Origin: Chromatiales bacterium
GTDB lineage: Bacteria > Pseudomonadota > Gammaproteobacteria > Chromatiales > Chromatiaceae
Direction: 5' to 3'
Assembly: GCA_022360595.1 (NCBI GenBank)
Contig: JAKSCN010000191.1
Span: forward strand, 1 to 5,616
DNA length: 5,616 nucleotides
Under the pieces are notes generated by a model. The model had not been told where the DNA came from and searched no databases. It saw only the letters and a list, made by a program, of their open reading frames with translations. Below are positions 1 through 5,461 of this stretch, one piece after another (positions within the stretch are counted from its first letter, which is position 1; each line of letters opens with the position of its first letter). Made by a program: the position numbers and the translations under genes.

Positions 1-588
1 AAACTTATACCACGATTTTATGAGATCAATTCAGGTGATATATTTATTGATGGTTATTCAATACATGATATTAAGTTAAAGAGTCTGCGCACACAAATTG
101 CCAAGGTAAGTCAGGATATTCTTCTTTTTAACGACACTATTGAAAATAATATTTCATATGCCATGCCTGAAAAATCAGTACAGGAAATACATGATGCGGC
201 AAAGCGCGCACATGCGACTGAATTTATAGACAAGCTGCCTGATAATTATCAATCAATAGTAGGTGATAAGGGAGTACTTTTATCGGGCGGACAAAAACAA
301 AGAATCGCTATTGCACGTGCGTTATTAAAAGATTCACCTATATTGATATTTGATGAAGCAACTTCTGCGTTGGATACCGAATCAGAGCAGCAAATACAAA
401 ACGCCATGGAGGCATTACGTAAAAACCGCACGACGTTCACTATTGCCCATCGGCTATCGACCATCGAAAATGCCGACCGTATCGTGGTGCTGGATAAAGG
501 GACAATTGTCGAGAGCGGCTCACACGGTGAGTTGCTCGCAAAAGATGGCCTGTACGCCAAGCTGCACCAACTGCAGTATTCAGGATAG
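1..588 (+). CDS. msbA: ABC exporter, C-terminal nucleotide-binding domain, MsbA-like lipid A flippase (5' end outside window)
   Basis: This is the last 195 codons of an ABC half-transporter that continues upstream of the window; the reading frame is open from base 1. The whole visible part is the ATPase domain. Numbered from the first visible codon, it contains the Q-loop (KVSQD, Q38), the ABC signature LSGGQKQR (94-101), Walker B ILIFDE with the catalytic Glu at 119, the D-loop SALD, and the H-loop His at about 150 (AHRLST). Walker A and the six-helix membrane domain lie upstream. Full MsbA uses ATP to flip lipid A-core across the inner membrane. The MsbA assignment rests on the TESEQQIQNAM/IAHRLSTIE style of the domain and on the lipid A acyltransferase starting 7 nt downstream; another polysaccharide or lipid exporter of the same subfamily is possible. 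Oddly, the first 360 nt are about 34% G+C and the remainder about 51%. The Met at 163 is internal, not a start. Confidence 0.8.
   Translation, partial: KLIPRFYEINSGDIFIDGYSIHDIKLKSLRTQIAKVSQDILLFNDTIENNISYAMPEKSVQEIHDAAKRAHATEFIDKLPDNYQSIVGDKGVLLSGGQKQRIAIARALLKDSPILIFDEATSALDTESEQQIQNAMEALRKNRTTFTIAHRLSTIENADRIVVLDKGTIVESGSHGELLAKDGLYAKLHQLQYSG
582..585 (+). promoter_or_regulatory. Shine-Dalgarno AGGA for the lipid A acyltransferase
   Basis: AGGA lies 10 nt upstream of the ATG at 596 and overlaps the last codons of the transporter gene. It supports choosing 596 as the start over the ATGs further upstream in the same open frame, which would lie inside the transporter gene. Placement inside the upstream gene suggests translational coupling of exporter and acyltransferase. 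Confidence 0.5.
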
Positions 589-595
589 CCACCAA

Positions 596-1522
596 ATGCC
601 TGCCTCCAACACCCCCACTCACCGCAAAACGCACTCTCCCCTGGCGCCTAAATACTGGCCATCCTGGGTGGGATTAACCATTTTACGCGGCCTCCACCTA
701 TTACCCTTCAGCTGGCAACTGCAAATCGGCCGCATACTGGGCCGTGGTGCGCGTCACCTACTTAAAAGCCGCGCAAAGATAGCCCGAATCAACATCGATC
801 TCTGCTTCCCCGACCTATCCAAAAGCGAGCGACAGGCCATGCTCCATGGACACTTCGAAGCGATCGGTATGGGCCTGTTCGAATCAGCGATGACATGGTG
901 GGGCAGCGACAAGCGGATCAGCGCACTAGGTGACATCCAAGGACTCGAACACCTCCGTAGCGCCGCCGAAAAAGGACAGGGTGTAATTTTCCTGACCGGT
1001 CACTTCAGCACGATGGAAATCGCCAGCACTCTGGTCTCCATCAAGCACCGGATCAGCGGCATGTATCGGCCAATGAAAAATCCTATCATGGACAGTATTG
1101 TCCGACGCAGCAGAGAACAGCGCAGCATCACCCTATTTCAACGCGACGACATCCCAACAATGATACGCTGCTTGAAACGGGGTGAAGCGGTGTGGTACGG
1201 CTTCGATCAAAACTACGGTATGAAGCACTCGATCTTCACGCCATTTTTCAATATTCCCGCAGCAACCATCACCACCACCTCAAGATTTGCTAAAATGACC
1301 AATGCAGTGGTTATCCCATTTTTCCCGGTACGCACTGCAAACGGACGTTACCACATCACCATCCACCCACCGCTCAACCACTTCCCGTCGGGTGATGTAG
1401 AGCAAGACAACATACAACTCAACCAACTGTTGGAGCAGGCCATCCTACAAGCCCCCGAGCAGTATTTTTGGATGCATCGGCGCTTCAAAACACGCCCGGA
1501 CAACATCCCTTCTGTTTATTGA
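596..1522 (+). CDS. lpxL: Lipid A biosynthesis late acyltransferase, LpxL/HtrB family
   Basis: The 308-aa product matches the usual length of about 300-320 aa for LpxL/LpxM/LpxP enzymes, which transfer a secondary acyl chain (typically laurate or myristate from acyl-ACP) to Kdo2-lipid A at the inner face of the inner membrane. Visible family motifs are the catalytic HX4(D/E) box as GHFSTME (H136, E141), the YRPMKNP block (158-163), the DQNYG block followed by FTPFFNIPAATIT (about 204-226), and the C-terminal WMHRRFKTRP box (292-301). A hydrophobic N-terminal stretch at about residues 25-40 (LTILRGLHLLPFSW) fits the usual membrane anchor. Start choice: the frame is open back to 350, but that part lies inside the transporter gene, and 596 has an AGGA at 10 nt and gives family length. 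It starts 7 nt after the transporter stop, so the two are probably co-transcribed. LpxL versus LpxM cannot be settled by eye. Confidence 0.9.
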   Translation: MPASNTPTHRKTHSPLAPKYWPSWVGLTILRGLHLLPFSWQLQIGRILGRGARHLLKSRAKIARINIDLCFPDLSKSERQAMLHGHFEAIGMGLFESAMTWWGSDKRISALGDIQGLEHLRSAAEKGQGVIFLTGHFSTMEIASTLVSIKHRISGMYRPMKNPIMDSIVRRSREQRSITLFQRDDIPTMIRCLKRGEAVWYGFDQNYGMKHSIFTPFFNIPAATITTTSRFAKMTNAVVIPFFPVRTANGRYHITIHPPLNHFPSGDVEQDNIQLNQLLEQAILQAPEQYFWMHRRFKTRPDNIPSVY

Positions 1523-1600
1523 CCAGTCTGAAAGGCCAGAAGTGTCTCACGCAGACGTCCTGCATCTAAGGTAATATTAATAATTTAGGCAAATTAAACT

Positions 1601-1604
1601 GGAG
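1601..1604 (+). promoter_or_regulatory. Shine-Dalgarno GGAG for the YrbL-like gene
   Basis: GGAG sits 4 nt before the ATG at 1609, slightly close but usable, and supports that start. The preceding gap (1523-1600) carries an AT-rich patch around 1570-1597 but no convincing -35/-10 pair and no terminator, so readthrough from the acyltransferase gene is the simplest model. Confidence 0.45.
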
Positions 1605-1608
1605 CAGC

Positions 1609-2088
1609 ATGATTCACCTAGAGACGGTGCTCACACAGGGACGCACCCGAACTATCTATGAACACCCAACAGACCAGGGATGGGTCATCAAAGTCTTGAA
1701 GAGGCACACCTACGCCACCGGGGGTAAACTTAGCCTAGTTATCCGCAGTACCCTGCACTCATTCTTTCCTTCACTCTCGGATAATCTGCGCGACTTGCGC
1801 AATTACAAAAAACTCTCCGCCGATTTGAAACTCTATATACCGGAATACCGCCCTACTCTGATTCAAACAGACAAAGGCCCCGGGCTGGCCAGCCAAAAGG
1901 TACTGGACGATAACGGGCAGCCTTCGCAAACACTCTTAAACTATCTTCAGGACAATAAGCGGCTAAGCAATGAGCTTAAACACCTGTCTGAACAATTTTT
2001 CGACACCTTACTCAAAAAGCAGCTCTATTTTTTTGACTTCAACCAGAACAATTTCCTCATTCAGCGCAAAACGGTAAGGAGTATTTGA
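1609..2088 (+). CDS. yrbL: YrbL-family (PhoP regulatory network) kinase-like protein, frameshifted: N-terminal part
   Basis: As sequenced, this reads 159 aa and stops at TGA 2086-2088. Residues 1-154 match the layout of the YrbL family (E. coli YrbL is about 210 aa and its gene is in the PhoP regulon): GRTRTIYEHP near the start (10-20), the VIKV strand with a candidate ATP-binding Lys (K28), IPEY (77-80), the GQPSQTL block (103-109), and a kinase-like catalytic loop of form D-x4-N (D143 to N148, in FFDFNQNNF). The last five residues (155-159) are out-of-frame. Adding one A to the A-run at 2068-2071 joins the frame to the tail at 2073-2222 and gives a 204-aa protein of normal length. The lost part holds the expected metal-binding Asp, so the product as read is probably inactive. 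The biochemical role of the family is not settled; a link to envelope/LPS stress is suggested by PhoP control in E. coli and by this LPS neighbourhood. The lesion may be a real pseudogene or a homopolymer sequencing error. Confidence 0.75.
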   Translation: MIHLETVLTQGRTRTIYEHPTDQGWVIKVLKRHTYATGGKLSLVIRSTLHSFFPSLSDNLRDLRNYKKLSADLKLYIPEYRPTLIQTDKGPGLASQKVLDDNGQPSQTLLNYLQDNKRLSNELKHLSEQFFDTLLKKQLYFFDFNQNNFLIQRKTVRSI

Positions 2089-2222
2089 AGTTTATCGATT
2101 TAAAGGGATATCGAAAGGACAGATCAATATTACCGCTGACCCACCTCTTCCCAACACTGGCTGAAAAAAAGATGAAGCGCCGGATTCAGCGCTTTTATGA
2201 GCGGATCGCCGAACAGCGTTAA
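2073..2222 (+). pseudogene. yrbL: Detached C-terminal part of the YrbL-like gene, after a -1 frameshift
   Basis: This is a 49-codon frame plus TAA, open from the frameshift point, that continues the gene starting at 1609. It reads GKEYLKFIDLKGY at its start, where the FID Asp (about residue 164 of the restored protein) lies in the position of the metal-binding Asp of kinase folds. It continues through ILPLTHLFPTL and ends in a basic, Arg/Lys-rich helix (EKKMKRRIQRFYERIAEQR), as is usual at the YrbL C-terminus. It lacks its own start codon and ribosome-binding site near its beginning, so it is not a separate gene. Its TAA (2220-2222) overlaps the stop codon of the convergent methyltransferase gene. 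Confidence 0.75.
2164..2194 (-). terminator. Possible intrinsic terminator of the - strand operon, inside the YrbL coding tail
   Basis: A perfect 6-bp stem (AAGCGC 2175-2180 with GCGCTT 2189-2194) encloses an 8-nt loop. Read on the - strand it lies about 25 nt past the methyltransferase stop and is followed, after 4 nt, by seven T's (the A7 run at 2164-2170). On the + strand the same hairpin is followed only by a short TTTT, so it would be weaker. The stem is short and the spacer before the T-run is not ideal. There is no other room for a terminator, because the convergent stop codons overlap. Confidence 0.4.
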
Positions 2223-3061
2223 TGCTCAGGGCTTCGCTCGAGAATCACATTCATTCGAGTATGCAGTCTGATCTGGTAGCCCTCTTCCATGGCAAGTTGA
2301 ACCGCGTCATTTAACTCTACCTGCCGCCGGTGCTGCTCAATTTGTATCAATCTGGGCCAGTACGCCTGATCCACACTCTCAAAAAAGCCTCTCAACACAG
2401 GTAATTCAAAGCCTTCTATATCGAGTTTTATTGCCTCGGGTGATGCTATCTGATACTCAATAAACAAAGCGTGCAGCGGCAAACCCACCACCTCAATCGA
2501 ATCGCCCTGCTGCATACCACCACCCTGCAATAGCGAATTTTTCCCCCGGTTGACCGGATCACGATAAAGTTCCACCGTAGCTGGACTATCGGTTATCGCC
2601 ACCTGCGCCAACCGCACACGATCCGACAATCCATTAAGCTCGATATTGTACTGCAAGCGTGCCGCCATATCCGGGTCAGGTTCGATCACCAGCACACGAA
2701 TATCTGGACGCTGTTTACACAACAGCAACGAATACCCACCAATATTTGCCCCAACATCGATGAGCCAGCTCCCTTGTGCCATGGAGTCAGCCAAAAAAAC
2801 ACGTTCATCTCCATCCAGAATATTGGGTGTACACAACAGGCGCTTGTCCGACAGATTGTTTTCAGGATAGAGGCGAAAAGAAGTGCCCATGACCGATAGA
2901 TCGACAACTTCCGACTTCAGAGCAATCACCGGGCGACGCAGAATGAACCCCAATCGTCTCCCCAACCAATTGGCCGGCAGACGATGACACAAGCGCGCCA
3001 AAGCCTCGGCCCAACCAGGCAGCGCGTAATATCCGAAAGGCTGGAAAGATGGTGCATGCAT
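2219..3061 (-). CDS. FkbM-family SAM-dependent methyltransferase
   Basis: The 280-aa protein has a Rossmann-type methyltransferase core. Motif I is LIDVGANIGGYSLLL (100-114; the Gly-rich SAM-binding loop with D102, G104, N106), then the acidic VIEPDPD at 125-131 that normally contacts the SAM ribose, and the FkbM hallmark IKLDIEGFELPVL (211-223). The N-terminal 60 residues are basic and semi-hydrophobic with no clear signal peptide, so a cytoplasmic or membrane-associated enzyme is expected. FkbM proteins usually O-methylate sugars or other hydroxyls; next to an O-antigen ligase and a glycosyltransferase, methylation of an LPS or O-antigen sugar is the likely job, which is inference. The ATG at 3061 lies 4 nt after the ancestral stop of the ligase gene (TGA 3066-3068) and has only a weak GAG upstream, so translation probably depended on coupling to the ligase gene. 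Its stop shares the TTAA at 2219-2222 with the convergent gene. Confidence 0.88.
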   Translation of the reverse strand: MHAPSFQPFGYYALPGWAEALARLCHRLPANWLGRRLGFILRRPVIALKSEVVDLSVMGTSFRLYPENNLSDKRLLCTPNILDGDERVFLADSMAQGSWLIDVGANIGGYSLLLCKQRPDIRVLVIEPDPDMAARLQYNIELNGLSDRVRLAQVAITDSPATVELYRDPVNRGKNSLLQGGGMQQGDSIEVVGLPLHALFIEYQIASPEAIKLDIEGFELPVLRGFFESVDQAYWPRLIQIEQHRRQVELNDAVQLAMEEGYQIRLHTRMNVILERSPEH

Positions 3062-3065
3062 AAGA

Positions 3066-3227
3066 TCAACTCGCGCGAACCACGGAAGTTTCTGCCGGAA
3101 CAGTGAATGCGATATACAGCGCGATTATATACCAGCAGAACAATCCCCAAAAAGAGGAATAGAGCGCCAGATGAGTATTCACCGGAAAAAAGATAACCAA
3201 ACCCCCTATTGCCGCACCAACAGCCCA
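3066..3227 (-). pseudogene. waaL: C-terminal tail of the O-antigen ligase, separated by an in-frame TAA
   Basis: Directly after the TAA at 3228-3230 the same frame continues for 53 codons to TGA 3066-3068. It encodes WAVGAAIGGLVIFFPVNTH and then a hydrophobic segment with SSFWGLFCWYIIALYIA. This is what the end of WaaL/Wzy_C proteins looks like: a membrane helix, an F-P-x-N-x-H turn, then a last membrane helix and a short polar tail. It has no start codon or ribosome-binding site of its own. With the TAA read as one residue (CAA, Gln, is the simplest ancestor), the full protein is 421 aa, a normal ligase length. This explains the otherwise empty 166 nt between the two genes. Confidence 0.8.
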
Positions 3228-4331
3228 TTAGCGAGCTTCATCCGAACATTCACGCCAGCTTCTCGCGAACAGATAATAGAAAAAACCAAGCCCCAGGAGA
3301 CCAATTACCCCTGTCCCTGAACCAACCTCAAGCAACAGTTGATGAGCGTGTGCCACCTGCAAATTTCGGCTAATAAAGAAATTGTCACCCCCTGCATACT
3401 CATCATAGATCTTGCGAAATGTTCTGGCACCGACACCATTGATTGGATGCTCCAGCATCACCTCATAAGCATGCTCCCAAATCGACAATCGATAAGAGAG
3501 CGCCTTGTCTATGGAAGCGTGATCTCCATCGGCGATATACAGTGTCTGATCAACCCGCAGGCGAAAATCGGAAGACCATTGATATAATCCAACAAGCAAA
3601 AACCCGCATACTAATAGCAAAGGCACAACCAACCGGAACCCACTTCGCAGCCGCTGGCGGTAGGCATATAACCAAAATCCAACCATAGCCACCAGCACCA
3701 TCACCCAGCTTTCCCGCGTGCCGGACAGCAGAATGATTGCCAGCAGCAAAACAGCAAACGCCACATGCCCAACAGAGCCGAGCTCTTTTCTTGTCCACAC
3801 CAACAGTACTGCGCCTAAAACAGCAAGCACCTGCCCCTGTTTGAGGTTATCCCCAAACACACCATTCAACCTGCCATGAATATAGGTCTGGCCGAACAGG
3901 TCATGACCGATTACCAATTGAACACAGGCATTAACCAACCAAAACAGCACTACCCCGATCAACAAGCGCATGGTCAAGGTCCGTACCATTGGCTGCATCA
4001 ATAGGTAAATCACATAGATACCGGCAAAATAGAAGCGGATATAACCGATACTCGTCTTGACGGACTTATACAGATAAATGGAGTCAAATATCGACAGCAG
4101 CATCGGCAACCAAATCGCCAGAAACAGTAGAGAGTAATTGCGATAGGCAGATTGCTGAAACAACACTGCCCTCTTCTGCCAAAACAAATTGCCGCCCAAA
4201 ATAGCCAAAATGGCGATCGGCACCTCGCTGCTGCGGCTGACAGGCAACAATATTATCGGAAGCGACAGCAACAGAACCTTGAGCCATAGCCTACCTTTTT
4301 CGGAAGAGAAGTAACTGATTATGTTATCCAT
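3228..4331 (-). CDS. waaL: O-antigen ligase (WaaL/Wzy_C family), truncated by a premature stop
   Basis: The 367-aa, multi-helix inner membrane protein has hydrophobic segments near residues 16-50, 66-83, 98-113, 121-141, 166-179, 187-202, 208-224 and 233-250, then a large soluble (periplasmic) loop (about 251-335), then a further helix (about 338-355). The family signature is seen as SGTRESWV (203-210, with the conserved Arg), SIWEHAYEVMLEHPINGVGARTF (a region at 283-305), and the His-containing AHAHQLLLE (327-335), the usual catalytic-His region. WaaL transfers O-antigen from undecaprenyl pyrophosphate to lipid A-core in the periplasm. The ATG at 4331 follows the glycosyltransferase stop by 8 nt. 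The stop at 3228-3230 cuts off the last 53 codons, including the final membrane helix, and comes 160 nt before the next gene. Whether the truncated form works is unknown. An O-antigen polymerase (Wzy) is the main alternative; the two share this fold. Confidence 0.82.
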   Translation of the reverse strand: MDNIISYFSSEKGRLWLKVLLLSLPIILLPVSRSSEVPIAILAILGGNLFWQKRAVLFQQSAYRNYSLLFLAIWLPMLLSIFDSIYLYKSVKTSIGYIRFYFAGIYVIYLLMQPMVRTLTMRLLIGVVLFWLVNACVQLVIGHDLFGQTYIHGRLNGVFGDNLKQGQVLAVLGAVLLVWTRKELGSVGHVAFAVLLLAIILLSGTRESWVMVLVAMVGFWLYAYRQRLRSGFRLVVPLLLVCGFLLVGLYQWSSDFRLRVDQTLYIADGDHASIDKALSYRLSIWEHAYEVMLEHPINGVGARTFRKIYDEYAGGDNFFISRNLQVAHAHQLLLEVGSGTGVIGLLGLGFFYYLFARSWRECSDEAR

Positions 4332-4339
4332 GCAAATAC

Positions 4340-5461
4340 TCAGTGCTCCGCCCCCAGCTCCGCATAGAGGGAGAGGGTTTGCTCCAGCATAGACTGCTTG
4401 ATAAAGCGATGGCTCTCCTTGGGTTTTAGATCCCCCCCTAAAACTAGTATGACTTTTTCGATTAGCTGGGCTTGATCCCTGATCGATACCCTCCCTTGTG
4501 GAAACAACTCACCAAGAATCTCACCCACACCGCCGTGATCATAGCCAACCACCGGACGGCCTAACGACAACGCCTCGAGCACCGTGCGTCCGAAAGACTC
4601 CTGTTTAGTGGAAAGCGACAACACCACATCAGAAACGGCATAGATATCCCTGACATCTCCCCGATGGCCGGTAAAGATAATTCGCTGACTCATCCCTAAC
4701 CGCTCTACCTCAACATATAGCTCCCGTGCATAGGATTGGCGCTTAGGGTCCTCCCCGCCCACAATCAAGCCATATACATCCATACCGGACTGTATCAATC
4801 TATCCATCAGCAGAATAAAATCATGATGTCCCTTCAGACGAGTCAATCTGCCCGGCAGCGTCAGAACCACTTTGCCCTGCAACTGCGGATAAGTTTTATA
4901 CCAAGCACTCAGCCAAGACCGAGCCGGTTCATAGCCACGAGGAAAGTCAGCGGGATCGACCCCGCGATAGATCAATCTGACACACTCTTTCTCGGTTTGA
5001 GGGTAGTGCTTAAAGATATAATCTTCGATCGTCTTGGATACGGCGATCACTCGCTCACCTCGACACATAATACGGCTGTAACCCGAGACCGAATAGAGCC
5101 CATGCACAGTCGTCACCAGCCGGGGCCGTTTTTCAACGGGTAGTGAACGCCACGCCAGCCAGAGAATCCAGGCCGGCATCCTCGAACGCAAGTGCAGGAT
5201 ATCCGGTTGCTCTTGCAACAACCAACGACGCACTAACGGCACCTGCAGCAGGGTAAAAGGCGATTTCTTGCCCAGATTCCACGTCACATGACGGCTGCCG
5301 GCAGACTCCAACTCAGGCACCATGCGACCACCGGCAGAGATCACCACCGACTCATGCCCCACATGCACCAACGCCTCCGCCACTTCAAGTGTACCGCGCT
5401 CAACGCCGCCGCCATCCAGTGCAGGCAGGACCTGGACCACCTTCAACTTGCTTTTAGCCAT
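4340..5461 (-). CDS. Glycosyltransferase family 4 (GT-B fold), LPS core/O-antigen
   Basis: The 373-aa protein has the two-domain GT-B layout of GT4 enzymes. The N-terminal domain begins KVVQVLPALDGGGVERG (7-23), with the Gly-rich loop that meets the acceptor/donor cleft, and includes TTVHG (117-121) and RVIAVSKTIEDY (137-148). The donor-binding C-terminal domain has GRLTRLKGH (204-212), GLIVGGEDP (231-239), RIIFTGHRGDV (260-270) and the EX7E motif (E288 to E296, in ESFGRTVLEALSLGRPVVGYDHGG), which binds the nucleotide sugar. It has no membrane segment, so it acts at the cytoplasmic face. The sugar and the linkage cannot be read from sequence. The ATG at 5461 is preceded by GTGGAAGA and overlaps the end of the upstream gene by 19 nt; a TTG six codons in (5444-5446) is a less likely alternative start. 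An 8-nt gap separates its stop from the ligase ATG. Confidence 0.88.
   Translation of the reverse strand: MAKSKLKVVQVLPALDGGGVERGTLEVAEALVHVGHESVVISAGGRMVPELESAGSRHVTWNLGKKSPFTLLQVPLVRRWLLQEQPDILHLRSRMPAWILWLAWRSLPVEKRPRLVTTVHGLYSVSGYSRIMCRGERVIAVSKTIEDYIFKHYPQTEKECVRLIYRGVDPADFPRGYEPARSWLSAWYKTYPQLQGKVVLTLPGRLTRLKGHHDFILLMDRLIQSGMDVYGLIVGGEDPKRQSYARELYVEVERLGMSQRIIFTGHRGDVRDIYAVSDVVLSLSTKQESFGRTVLEALSLGRPVVGYDHGGVGEILGELFPQGRVSIRDQAQLIEKVILVLGGDLKPKESHRFIKQSMLEQTLSLYAELGAEH

Noticed and set aside
249..560. Open frame of 103 codons antisense to the exporter ATPase domain.
   Set aside because: It lies antisense to strongly conserved ABC motifs, with a Cys/Ser-rich, non-protein-like composition. 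It is a shadow frame.
350..595. The acyltransferase frame stays open for 246 nt upstream, with ATG codons, allowing a 390-aa version.
   Set aside because: This part lies fully within the exporter ATPase domain in another frame, gives low-complexity non-family sequence, and exceeds the family length. The ATG at 596 has an AGGA and gives 308 aa.
1527..1563. Small inverted repeats (TCTG/CAGA at 1527-1540, GCAG/CTGC at 1551-1563) after the acyltransferase gene.
   Set aside because: The stems are only 4 bp and have no T-tract, so they are not supported as a terminator or regulatory element.
1519..1608. Possible promoter before the YrbL-like gene: TTGACC at 1519-1524 and TAATAT at 1572-1577.
   Set aside because: The two boxes are 47 nt apart, far from the roughly 17-nt optimum, and neither has a good partner at the right distance.
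2926..3228. Open frame of about 100 codons on the - strand spanning the gap between ligase and methyltransferase.
   Set aside because: It is out of frame with the ligase tail, which carries the recognisable membrane and FPVNTH sequence, and it overlaps the methyltransferase start. It is a shadow frame.
3228..3230. The TAA in the ligase as a recoded sense codon.
   Set aside because: TAA is the terminal stop of the methyltransferase and of the restored YrbL frame, and no recoding signal is visible. Nonsense mutation or base-call error is simpler.
4736..5143. Open frame of 135 codons on the + strand, antisense to the glycosyltransferase.
   Set aside because: It has no ribosome-binding site or recognisable motif, and the opposite strand encodes a complete GT4 enzyme.
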